Assembly: GCA_026936325.1 (NCBI GenBank)
Contig: JAPTHN010000003.1
Coordinates: 51,018,511-51,082,510, forward strand
Direction: 5' to 3'
Length of the DNA stretch: 64,000 bases
DNA from: Platynereis dumerilii
Lineage: Eukaryota > Annelida > Polychaeta > Phyllodocida > Nereididae
The stretch's first letter is position 1; every line of letters begins with the position of its first letter. The translations under genes and the position numbers were made by a program. The notes under the pieces are model-generated. The model was not told where the DNA came from and searched no databases. It worked only from the letters and a program-made list of their open reading frames with translations. Below are positions 44,891-55,707 of the stretch, one piece after another.

Positions 44891-45319
44891 TGTGACCTGC
44901 TCCACCAAAATGAGTTCAAAGTAGGCAATCTGTATTTTCCAGAAATGAGCAAAATGTGTCAAAAGGTCACAATTTGATGATTTTTAGCTGCTGGTACCAC
45001 ATTTTAGCAAAAGTAATTTGCTTTGATTATTTAAGACCATCTTAATCAAAAACTGATTTTAAATTACATAAATTGTGCATCATTCTTGATTTTCCTAGTT
45101 CTTTAATTGTAATGGCGGGAAATTCAAATGCCATTTTCTCAATGTTCGACATTTCGTATCATAAATGTTTGAGGTGCCACATCTTTGGATTGGGTGAAGA
45201 TACAGTATAAAGACAAATGAAGCATCATTTAAAGACAATTTCCAGTAGAACAAAGTCATTTTCACAACTGAATATGATAGCAGGCCGACTTTGAACCCAT
45301 TTTGGTGGAGCAGGTCACA
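44891..45319. mobile_element. MITE with inverted termini TGTGACCTGCTCCACCAAAA
   Basis: The left end is repeated inverted at the right end with two or three changes over about 35 bp (continuing ...TTCAAAGT). The 429-bp copy has no supported gene. The target duplication is too short to define. Confidence 0.8.
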
Positions 45320-47839
45320 AATGTGTATGTATGTATATTTATTAAGACCAGAGAAGCAAGGCTTATTAAGCTGGCCTGTAAACAAAACAAATTTTACAAG
45401 TATTACAAAAGAACATCAGATAATTAGTAATGTCAATTGGGCACAAATAGTTACAAAGTTGAACAAGGAACACTAGGTTAAAGCTATTTCATAAAAATTA
45501 CACTTAAATAGAACAATTTATAAATTATTAATTATGTCTGAATATTAGGTGAAAATGTCGGGATTATATCGTGAAATGCTAAAAAGTAGGGCAATGTTTA
45601 AAAGACCTGCAGAAATTACTTTTTTGGTTGGCAATTAAGAGGAATTTACAGAAGATATACCTGAAAAATTAAGCAAAATTATGAAAAGCTAGGATGTAAA
45701 ATCCAGGGAAATAAATGTTGAAATGAAATAGAGAAATGTCCAAAAAAAAGAAGTAGAGGAAACAAATGTCTTATATTTTTGGTAATTCAGTAAATACTTA
45801 AGGAAGATATACATACATAGTGACAAAAAATATCAAAGATTCTTCTCAAAATTAGGAAAATCTAGGACCATAAATGTGAGGGGGGGGGGGGAAACTCAAA
45901 ATAACTGATGTTGTGGAATTCCATGCTTTCTGTTGAGATATAAACATGATAAATGACAGCTCTTGAGAATTTTTCTTTCAGTTCACAGAAATATCATTGT
46001 AAAAATTATGGAAATTTTGGGGAAATTTGATGGTCAAAATTATATCCCCATAGTGAAGCATGGCTGCTGAGTGAAAACTTACGGCCATGGCTATATGGGT
46101 CAAGCCACAAAGGTGCTGCTCCAAGGCTGAAAACAGCTGTCAAAAATAAATCTTGTAATTTGATATGAAATTGTGAAATACAGTATCAGATGAAAGTTTG
46201 GGCCGCATCAATTTTTTGTCAATATAATGGAAAATAGGAGATCAGCTGAAAAATTTCTGCATGGATTTTCTTGCCTATGTATCAAGGAAGTTCTGCAATA
46301 GCGAAAACTTGGTCTATTTTTATCACTTGCTTGAATATGTGTGATAAACAAAAATTTCAGGTGGTCTAAACTTACGGCCTGATGCTGCTTACGTCCGCAA
46401 AGGCCCTAAATGGCATTGTGCATTAGAGGAAAGGTGGCTAAGTTATTCAAAGTTATTTTAGACAAGTTATTCAATCATGTTTCATTTGATTTAAAGGCAA
46501 TCAGTCATGAAACAGGAAAAAAAAATCATTTTTAATAATTTTTTAAAATTTCAACTTAGGGGGTAATAATGGTGATTCAACGAGCCAAAATTGTTAATAA
46601 ATAAAAGGTCAACTAAAAATAACAGAGAAAATATGTGTCTCACACATTTTCATCCTTCTAAGGGAGTATGAATACACTTGACACCCAGTCATATGGCAAA
46701 AATGGTGTTTTTACCTGGGTTTTGTCTAAGAGATGCCTATTTGAAGTATCATAAAACAATGACCAGAGTGTTTGCATTGACCTGAGCATGTGGCCTGATG
46801 AAATCATACAACTTTTGTTTTGTTCTCTTTACTTATGATGAAACTACAGCCTGTTTTATGGAAGGCGTAAAACTGGTCCATTCATTAACATTATGTTTCA
46901 GCACACCTTCCAGAGTGGCGTTTGTAATTTTGTCTGTACTGTGGGAAAAGAACAAAAGTTTGTGGTCCAAATTGTCCGAAATTTTGGGAATCCATTCCAA
47001 ATATGCTGAATTTTACCCTGTGAACATTTCATAGTTATAGATTGAAAATAAGTGTCCATATAAAAAAAGCCTCGAACTTTCTGAACGCCCCTCGTAAATG
47101 AACCCCCCTCCACTTTGGAGTAGCACCGGTCCGGCCTTTGGTTTCACAAACAGTACAACCCAAAATAAAGTATGATTACCCCAGCAGGGGGAAGAATCAG
47201 CCACTACTTTACCCTTTCACACCTTTTGACTACCTCTGACTCACCTCTGAATCATTTCCTATGTTTACCTACCTTAAACTACCTTTTAAAATTACATTAA
47301 AATCACATTTAAATAACACCAATTTAAATTCAATCACCCCCATTGTGTTTGATTTACTTTATATTTTGCACCTCTGCTCATTGCAGTTAGATTGGTAGCC
47401 GTTTAAATAGAGTTCTTAATGTAGGCTAAGGTTGTAGTAAGGAGTCAAAGGGAATGTAAGGAGACTTGGGGTGGAGAGGAGAAAAGAGGGCAAAATAGGT
47501 AAACAGAGGACTTCTGACAGAAAATTTTCTTACTTTATTTTGGGTTCTACTGTACATGCCTATAGATCGAAGAACTCTTGGGTGCCGCAAAGAAAATTGG
47601 CAGCCATTTTTATAACACATATTCCATGTATTGCCAGGCTGTACAACTCAATAAGTTTATCCCATTGGATGATAATTCGGGCTTCAACAAGCAATTTGGT
47701 TGAGAATTTTTACATTTTTAGCATTGACTCAGTGTCACAAGATTGGCTGTTTAACTTACTTGCAAGCGGTACTGTAGTGATATCTTTGACATCTTCAGTT
47801 CATTTATTTTGTTTTCATATATTCTAAGTGAGCATTATT
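45320..47839. other. Non-coding DNA
   Basis: AT-rich sequence with a poly-G run near 45880. Near 47060-47097 the minus strand reads TACGAGGGGCGTTCAGAAAG, like one end of a mariner-type element without a visible partner. A 118-residue plus-strand frame at 47471-47827 has no recognised domain. Confidence 0.5.
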
Positions 47840-48971
47840 GGGTCATTCCATGTCAAATCAACCAAATTTCAGGAGTCCTCCCACCTGACCCGTCGCAGAT
47901 TTTTTCCAAAGTTCTAAAACTGATTGACAATATGGAAACATGGTATACTGCAAAATTTGAAGGGTCTGTGTTGAAAATTGTGAAAATGGCAAGCTACGGA
48001 AATATCGCAAAATGCTTGAAACTGTCAATAGTGACATATTTTGTAAGGAGAATATCTCTCAATTGTTTAAAAGCAAAGCCATAAAACTGGTTCAGTATAT
48101 TCATACTGAATAAAAGTACCAGTAAATAGGGTTTAATCAAATATTGACAGTACAGCTACTCCCACAGAATTTTTTAAACGTTAGAAAAAAAATGGAGAGA
48201 AAGTCAACTTTTAACATTCCATAACTCCTCTTTAAAGTGGGAAGGACATTCATCACTATTCTAGTTCTTTCTCTAGTATAAGAAGAAGAGATTTCAGCAG
48301 TTTCAACATTGTAGGTCATGTTGTATTCAATAAGTAGGCCCTAAATTATTGCAAAATATGGAAAATGGGATATTTTGGGGGTCCAAAAATGCCATGTGGG
48401 ATAAGATGTATCAAAATAGCGATGGTTCCAACTGAAGGTACCTGATTAACAGCTTCATTTGATATCAGAACTGTTTTGCCCCTCGGATTCCTTCATGCTG
48501 CATTAAACATATCAAATATAAGCCTAATCTGCCATATCCCATATTTTAGATGAGAGGCAGCAGCACCAGTATTGCAATATCAAGACTTATATTTGATTTT
48601 TATTTTGTTTTGGGTAAGGATGCATATAAGCAAAAATTTGGGAGATAACAAATGAATACTTTTGAGTTATCCAATTTTGCTAATATTTTATGAAGACCAT
48701 AAGCCAGGCTTTAGTATAATTTTGTCAATTCAAATCATACAATCATTTCACTTCGGAAATTTGATAGGCCTCAATTAGACCTTCATTTTGAGTCCAAACT
48801 TTAATCGTTTTTGAAATATCAAGGGTACATGAAACCTTTAATTCAATGCATGTTTAGAGCACCCCATGGAACAATAATTTGTCGTTTTTTCATAATGAAG
48901 GACTCCGAGGGGCAAGTTGTATCTGATATCAAATGAAAGGTAAACAGCTATGCTTTAAGGTGACTCAAGCA

Positions 48972-49053
48972 CAGAGGCGTATTTAGGGGGGGGCGCCCTG
49001 TATTCACCCCATGTAATGGCCCCCCCCTCAGGCCATTTCTAGATACGCCCCTG
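48972..49053. mobile_element. 82-bp hAT-type micro-MITE
   Basis: It starts CAGAGGCGTATTTAG and ends in the inverse of CAGGGGCGTATCTAG. A perfect 8-bp duplication, CTCAAGCA, lies at 48964-48971 and 49054-49061. The middle is a G-run followed by a C-run. Confidence 0.85.
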
Positions 49054-49782
49054 CTCAAGCATGGTGGTTAGATCATACAGATTTTTCTAAAATTTTGCAC
49101 AGGTAATCTATGGGACCCATTCATTTCAAAAATGAAAAAAAAAAAAATTTCACCGACTCGTTTAGTTGCCATGGTAACGGCATGTTTTGCCTGATGACTG
49201 CTTAAAAGTCATAAATTGAGTTTTTGGTTATGTACCACAGAATAAAGCATTACATGCATTTGTCACACAAAAACGTCAGAAATGTATTCCCAAGGATTTA
49301 CACCAATACATTTGCCATAAATTTGAAGAAAAAGGTTCAAATACTTTTTTCTCTAAGAGCTCAAAGGGCACCAACATACTAATTAATTGCAGATTTTGCA
49401 TGCATCAATTTTGGCATTAATCAAATTTTAGGAAAACGATCATACAGATTTTTTTTAAAATTTGCATATATCGTAAACAAGTTATTGTCAAACAAAAGGC
49501 AAAAAATAAAAAAATTTTACAGAGTCATTTTTTTACTGCACTACCATGACTATGCCAATGTCAATTTAAATAAATAAAGACAATTTTTGACACAGTGGAC
49601 TGAAATTAACTGAGAAAAATTTTTGGATAAAGCTGAGAAGCTGAAACTTTAAATTAGCATAGAGTAGGTGTTACTGCATTTAATAAAAAAATAATTATGC
49701 TTCTAGCTCCATTAGATCTCATTTAAATAGCAAATTACTGGCTGCCATGCTGATAAAAAAAAAGAGAGCCGAAAATGGTAAC

Positions 49783-49921
49783 GTCACAACTTTTTCAGGG
49801 CCTGCAGCAGTTGTGACGCTATAAGGTGACTCAAGCGTGGTTCACTGCACATACTTCTGAACAGCCTGGTTGCCTAGCAACATAGCTACACAACTGCTGC
49901 AGGCCCTGAAAAAGTTGTGAC
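49783..49921. repeat. Inverted repeat with 33-bp arms
   Basis: GTCACAACTTTTTCAGGGCC, continuing to GCAGCAGTTGTG, lies at 49783-49815 and is perfectly inverted at 49889-49921 around a loop of about 73 bp. It is probably a small MITE. Confidence 0.8.
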
Positions 49922-50589
49922 TGGACCCTAAAATATGTAATTTAGCGCAAAACAAAAGTCATCATTCTGTTCTATTTTCCCAAAAGCAAACAATTGGCGT
50001 AGATATTTGACCTTCACATATTCATTCAATGACACAATATCAGTCATTTTGCCTTGTACTGTTTCCATATCTCTTGCCATTCCAGATTTACACCCATTAA
50101 AAAATATGTAGATTTTGAATATTTTCAAATGTTTTCCGATTTTCAAAAATTCATAGCTCAGTCAATTTAAAAAATATCCCCTTGAAATTTTTGATATATT
50201 AGTTTCTCACAATATACTTACTGAATAAAAAATTTCGTTAGAATCGGAGACGGTGATGGTGGGGACCATTGGTTGATTTGAAGTGGAATGATTATGCCAA
50301 GTTAAAAATCACAATGAGCCTCATCTCCCAGCTAAGAATAAGATGCCAATCAACTGAGTAGATCTGAAAATTTAAGTGGACTGATGGGAAACGTTAGTGG
50401 TAGAGTCATAAATATAATGGTTTGAAGCTTCATTCCATTTACTCATAGAATTGCAAATTTACCACCATTGCTCACGCACGACTCCAATTTGCATGGTAAT
50501 ACACTGAGAACAGCTAGATCTTGGTTCCAACAGAAGCGCCATTTTGGAATCTGATTATTTAAATTTCAAATTCACTTTTCAAATTGCAG

Positions 50590-50756
50590 CTACTGCTGCA
50601 TTAGATGAAGGCTATCATAACATTTCTGCAGATGGGGACATACAGAATTACAGATACAATATGTATGCAGCCTTGGTCAATGGTCATTCTTCTTCTTCTT
50701 CTTTTTCTTCTTCCAAATTACATCCCACCTCTGGAAGGCGAACCTCACTTGAGTAA
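50590..50756 (+). CDS. Possible terminal exon of an unidentified gene
   Basis: After a good splice acceptor (CACTTTTCAAATTGCAG) the open frame reads TAALDEGYHNISADGDIQNY, then RYNMYAALVNGH, a serine run, and ends GRRTSLE followed by TAA. The mixed composition and clean acceptor look exon-like, and the end resembles a cytoplasmic tail. I recognise no family and see no partner exon upstream. The serine run comes from a TTC/TCT microsatellite, which lowers confidence. Confidence 0.3.
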
Positions 50757-52413
50757 AAGCAGGTCTCTATTCTTTGATAGATTGTGGCATAAAAAGTTTG
50801 CTAAGTTGTTTGCACGTTTAATTGAATGTTGAGTGTTCAGTTTTGAGACTGATAAGATCTCTGTGCATAAAAACATTCTGGTGCTCACTTTGGCGGTCAT
50901 AGATATATCCCTAATAGTAATAGTCAGTGGTCAGTGTAATATAGAGGCATAGGGGTTGACTTATTCTCTGAATGTTTTCTTACCTAACTTGAAAGCAATA
51001 TTTCCCTATGAATTCCAGAATTTCCCTTAATTCAGTGGTATCTAATTTCCCTTAATTCAGTGTTATCTAGGTTTCAAATTTCATGCATTTCATCAATTCA
51101 AATACTGTATACTCCACTAGAAAGTAATGATAAGTATTTTCCTCAATTTTATGTAACCTATGAGTATTTTATATAATGTTTCCCAATAGGGTTAAATTTA
51201 GTAAATTGAAGTTGTCTTAAAAATTGATATCGGATTATGGAACACTCTGAAAAACATCGGTTTTTCTTCTTTTTTTTTTCAAGAATTATGCAATCCTGAA
51301 AGCGAAAGTAATTTTTTGCTTACTTTGCGGAAGACAGAATAATATTAACCCGATTCCAACATCATGTGATGATGCTGTACAACTTGGTACCTGGTCCCTA
51401 TTCGAAACGTATTTGCTTTTTGAGCAATTATTTGTTTGCTCGGTGTCTGAAACCATGTGACAGCAACCATGTGACTGAAACTCACGACTTCAACACACTG
51501 CTGGGCAAATAATAATAAAATAAGACAATTTTTTTAGGACAAAGATATTTCATATCTGAATATATTTATACCAGCTGCATTACATGTCTGTTTGGGGGGG
51601 GGGGCTATCACAGATAAATTTAAAATTTCATTATAAGTAGTATACAACTTGCATAGTAATAGGTAGTAATAGTATACACTATATGGTCTGTTATACTTTG
51701 TTTTAGATGTTTCTTCTGATGGGAGAAATGACTGGTAAAATAATTACTATTGAAAAGGGCTCTCCTGGTATGCTACAAATCTTGGCAAGTGAAAACAATA
51801 TCAGATTCAGCCCTGAAAATACCACAAAAAGAAAATTTTGGTAAAGTAACAGCCAGTTATTGTAACTGCAATATTTGCAAACAGTGATAATTAGGACGTT
51901 TGATAATGGAAAAAATCAATATTTATCAAGATTAATTTGGCTGAAATTCAAATCAAAGTAATTAGAGGAAATTTTTTTTTGGATTTTTTAGGAACAAATA
52001 TCTGCATCGTAGCATGGAGTGCGTAACAACAATAATCATTGTAAATGAAATATTGAAGGACTACATACAATTCTTATATAATAACTAATAAGAGTGCCAA
52101 TTTTTGTTTGTCACATATTGTCAATAACTAGCTGGTTTAAGGCGCGGGATAATCAAGAGAAAAAGTCGAGACTTCTTCACAATGATTTTATGAGTTAATG
52201 ATATTAATGTTGATACACATTATTATTTTAAAAATCCTTCACCGTTTATAGTTTTATAAACTAATTGTGGCACACACGTACAACAATGTTTTAACATTTG
52301 TGAGAGTACCACCCCCTGATTCTTATATAATTCCATTACTTTCCGGGCTAGTTCTAGGACAAAGTGCGACAAAAATTTGGACAAAAAGGTCAATATTGAC
52401 TCTGCTTAGGTAC
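50757..52413. other. Non-coding DNA upstream of the ependymin-like gene
   Basis: AT-rich, no supported gene. There is a poly-G run near 51593-51603. Confidence 0.5.
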
Positions 52414-52421
52414 TATAAAAT
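52414..52421 (+). promoter_or_regulatory. Candidate TATA box of the ependymin-like gene
   Basis: TATAAAAT is followed about 30 bp later by a CAGCAGCAGG start-like stretch. After about 70 bp comes a strong splice donor, CCAG|GTATGT (exon end 52511). This would make a non-coding first exon at about 52443-52511, spliced to the acceptor before 55697, 11 bases upstream of the ATG. It is inferred from signal spacing only. Confidence 0.45.
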
Positions 52422-52604
52422 AAGGGTTCACTTCCAGAAACTTTCACAAGCAGCAGCAGGACAAATTTAGGCATTTGGGTTCACGAAGCAAAGGGAAGTA
52501 AAAAATTCCAGGTATGTTTCTTCATCTTATTTTTATAAAAATACTAGAAATTCCCATATGATCAAGGGAAGTAGTTTGATGTGTTTTTTGAAAAGTACAT
52601 CATT

Positions 52605-52920
52605 CCTATAAGATGAGGTAAGATGAGATGAGATAAGATAAGATAAGATAAGATAAGACAAGATAAGATGATAAGATAAGATAAGATGATAAGATAAGAT
52701 AAGATGAAATAAGATAAGATAAGATATGTTAAGATGAGAGAAGATAAGATGAGATGAGATGAGATGAGTTAAGATAAGATAAGATAAGATAAGATAAGAT
52801 AAGACAAGATAAGATAAGATAAAAGATAAGACAAATTATAAGATATAAGATAAGATGAGGTAAAAGACAAGATGAGATAAGAGAAAAGATTAGATAAATC
52901 AAGACAAAATTAAGGATGAG
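52605..52920. repeat. (GATAA)n minisatellite
   Basis: About 300 bp of GATAA/GATGA pentamers with slips lie in the probable first intron of the ependymin-like gene. The array offers many GATA-type sites, though it is most simply a slippage product. Confidence 0.9.
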
Positions 52921-53390
52921 GAGAGCGGCCTGAAGATTAGAATATTCTTAGTTCAATGAACTGCAAATTGCTTTCCACAAAGGTGATGCATGTTTTTTAA
53001 AACACAACTTTCAAACATTAGTTTGAAAAAAGTTACTCAAAACGAAATGCTTTAATCCAACATAAAATAGTTCTGAAAATAAAATTGTTCAAACCTTCCT
53101 AAACTATAGCAAAGCGATATGTAGTCCAGGTACTAGGCCTATATTGGATATCTCCTATTCAGACAGTGAGGGAATTTTTGGTAAAACAGTAAATGTAAAA
53201 GAGATAATCATTGATGAGTATTTTAAGTGCTTCTAGTGTATATTATGGAACATAGTATAGAGGCTTTAAGGTGGAGTAATACTTCAGCAGGAGAAATAGC
53301 ACAAAAACATACAAAGCATCTTAAAAAATTACGTAAGTAGCTTATTTCACAGTAGTAGCCTACAAAAACATTTTGACCCGGCAGTGGGTC
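52921..53390. other. Non-coding intronic DNA
   Basis: I see nothing recognisable between the GATAA array and the long inverted repeat. Confidence 0.5.
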
Positions 53391-54918
53391 CTTTTCACAT
53401 AATCATTGGATTGGGCTGAAAAATATTCCATGTGACTTTCATCAAGTTTCATTCAGGCAAAGTTTACTTTTGCATATATTCAAATATTTTGCTCTCTGAC
53501 GAAATTATGCAAATGCAACATAAGTTGAAAGACAGTGCGAAAGTTTAATTTTCATATTGTGTTCAAATATTAGTGCTGTATTAGGGTGGTTCAAAAACAC
53601 TTTCTTCTGAATTTCTCTTATTTGAATCTTGCATTCTGATCTTTATATTGCTAGAAGGTATTGTGTAAAAATTTCAGCAAAATCATTTAATATCAATATA
53701 TGTAGAGGTGGCACAAAACCGTTGAACTTTAACATGCGATTGCCCATCGGCAGACATCAATATTTGCAAATCTTGCTATAAAGGCAAATAATTTTTTTTA
53801 GTATGTCCAGGGTGCCCAGTCCAGTCCTGATATTCTTTCTGACTTACAAAGTTTCGTAGCAGGTCAACATACATATTACATAGGTTAATTATCAAGCCTT
53901 TATTCATATAAACAGGCAAATATTTCACTTACTATGAATGATAGATAAAAGATAACTCCCAGATATTACTTTGCCATGCCAATTTTATCATATACTAAAA
54001 AAATCAGGAAAAAATGTTTACTTCTGAGAAAGATCTGGGAAATTGACCAATTTTTCGGTTGCGCGAATGAGGAATTTCATTATAAACTTCTGGGGCTTTG
54101 TGCCACCTCTAAATATTAACAAATTTGGCAGAAATTTTGCGGTTATCAATTTCCACTTTCAAATTGGGAGTTTTAGGAGATTTTATTTTTTCCATTGAAA
54201 TGTGGACCACCCTATGCTATATCATTTAGAAATTATTCATATCAAAACATTTTGCTTACTGGCTGTCACTGTAATATACATAAATTGCATCCATTGGAAT
54301 AACATTGATTTTTCTTATTTTTTTCGAATTTTTAAAAGTTACCATCTGACATCAATTAAGTTTAGTTAAACTGAGAGATAAGTTGCGCATTTGAAATTGA
54401 CAAACTTTTGAATAAGGAACAGCACATTGTAAACACAATGCAATTCAAATTGCAGGTCGCGCAAATAATTTTTAATTGCTAGCCATTTCAAAGTAAGCTA
54501 TGTTACTTTAGTTTCCTTTTCACACAACTAAAAAGACAGAATTAGGTAACTTATTGAAGCATGTTTCAATTTATGATCAGAACCATTTAGAGGTTATGGG
54601 GAGCATAAATTTGAAAAAAATATGCAAATTCAATGATATTAAATAGAGACAATTTATATATACCACTTGGCAGTGACAACAAGTTGGCAAAATATTTTCA
54701 TGTGAACAGCAGTCAAATGCTGTAATGTTAATGTTTTGAGCACAATTATTTGAAAGTTAAGCTTTTGTACTGTCTTACCACTTCCTATGTTGCTTTTGCA
54801 TATTTTTGTCAGACAGCAAAATATTTGAGTATATGACAAAAGTCAATTTTGCCTGAACGAAACTGGATGAAAGTCACATGGGAAATGTCTCAGCCCAATC
54901 CAATGATCATGTGAAAAG
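53391..54918. mobile_element. 1.5-kb fold-back element with arms of about 190 bp, itself interrupted
   Basis: The left arm (CTTTTCACATAATCATTGGA onward, 53391-53580) is inverted at about 54730-54918, with similarity through TTTTGCATATATTCAAATAT. A second inverted-repeat element (53583-54213) sits inside, just at the inner end of the left arm. No coding capacity. Confidence 0.7.
53583..54213. mobile_element. Nested inverted-repeat element (AGGGTGGTYCA termini)
   Basis: The left end AGGGTGGTTCAAAAA and inverted right end AGGGTGGTCCACATT enclose a second inverted pair (TAGAGGTGGCACAAA near 53703 and its inverse near 54099). At 631 bp it is non-autonomous. The terminal style is that of Tc1/mariner relatives. 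Confidence 0.65.
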
Positions 54919-55696
54919 TATATTTTGTACTTCTGCGAAATAAGATGCTTGCTTAATTTTGTCAGACGCGGTGTAATAACAATTTGCGAAACAAAAATAG
55001 GCGCATATCTTTGGAAACGAGGAGAAAACGAAGGAGGCACGAGTTGCATGACAGAAAAAAAAAATTCTAAATCCCAAAATCACAAAGTCAAGAAAAGAGG
55101 AAGCCATTGAAAATAAATCAGAAACCAGAAAAAAGAGTTTTGAAGTTGAAAACCTTAAATTATCATGAGGGAGACTTTTACCAACACTCTAATAGTTCGG
55201 AACAAAATTAGTTTCTTGTCCACAAATTTTTTAGAGTGAAAGCGGCGGAATAAGAAGGCCTTTTGCTTCTCTTTGCAAAATCTCCATATTGAAATAGATC
55301 TATTGTTTTACTGCTTGTGAGTAGAATCAGACAATCTGTGAATTGATAGAAAGAGGGCAGGTTAAATTGCACCTCGATGTGATCATTATGGGGGGCAGCA
55401 CTCCATGCACCATTGAAGGTTAGGAGTCTACACAACGAAAATAATTTTTCCAATCTTCAAAAGGAAAATCTATGGTATAATGATATATTAGAACTTGTAA
55501 GTGTCATGCAATGTCAATGAAAAAGCCATTCCACGCATAGAGAGTGATTTTGGGCAAAATATTTTTTGAAACATTTTTGAAGCCTACACTGATCTGTGTA
55601 AATCCATATAAATTGTTGACAATAGAATAAAGAACCTGCTTTACGTACGCATTTTAGTTTTTTATAAAATCATAATTGACGTTTTTAAATTTTCAG
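54919..55696. other. Non-coding DNA, end of probable first intron
   Basis: The 81-residue minus-strand frame at 55208-55453 has no recognised domain. The stretch ends at the acceptor TTTTCAG preceding 55697. Confidence 0.5.
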
Positions 55697-55707
55697 ACAC
55701 CGCAAGA

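Larger units (their letters stand above)
47840..50292. mobile_element. Possible 2.45-kb inverted-repeat DNA element (non-coding)
   Basis: GGGTCATTCCATGTCAAATC at the left is mirrored at the right by the inverse of TCATTCCACTTCAAATCAAC. The inside has no transposase but does contain an 82-bp hAT-like MITE and a separate 33-bp inverted repeat. Only the terminal 25 bp match clearly, so the call is tentative. Confidence 0.5.

Noticed and set aside
47060-47097. Mariner-like terminus TACGAGGGGCGTTCAGAAAG on the minus strand
   Set aside because: Only one end is visible and no transposase or partner terminus is nearby, so no element can be delimited.
47471-47827. 118-codon plus-strand frame (MERRKEGKIGKQ...)
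   Set aside because: No domain, no splice or promoter context, and lies in repeat-rich DNA; may be a decayed transposon fragment but cannot be supported.
55208-55453. 81-codon minus-strand frame
   Set aside because: No recognisable motif and no partner signals; lies in the probable first intron of the ependymin-like gene.
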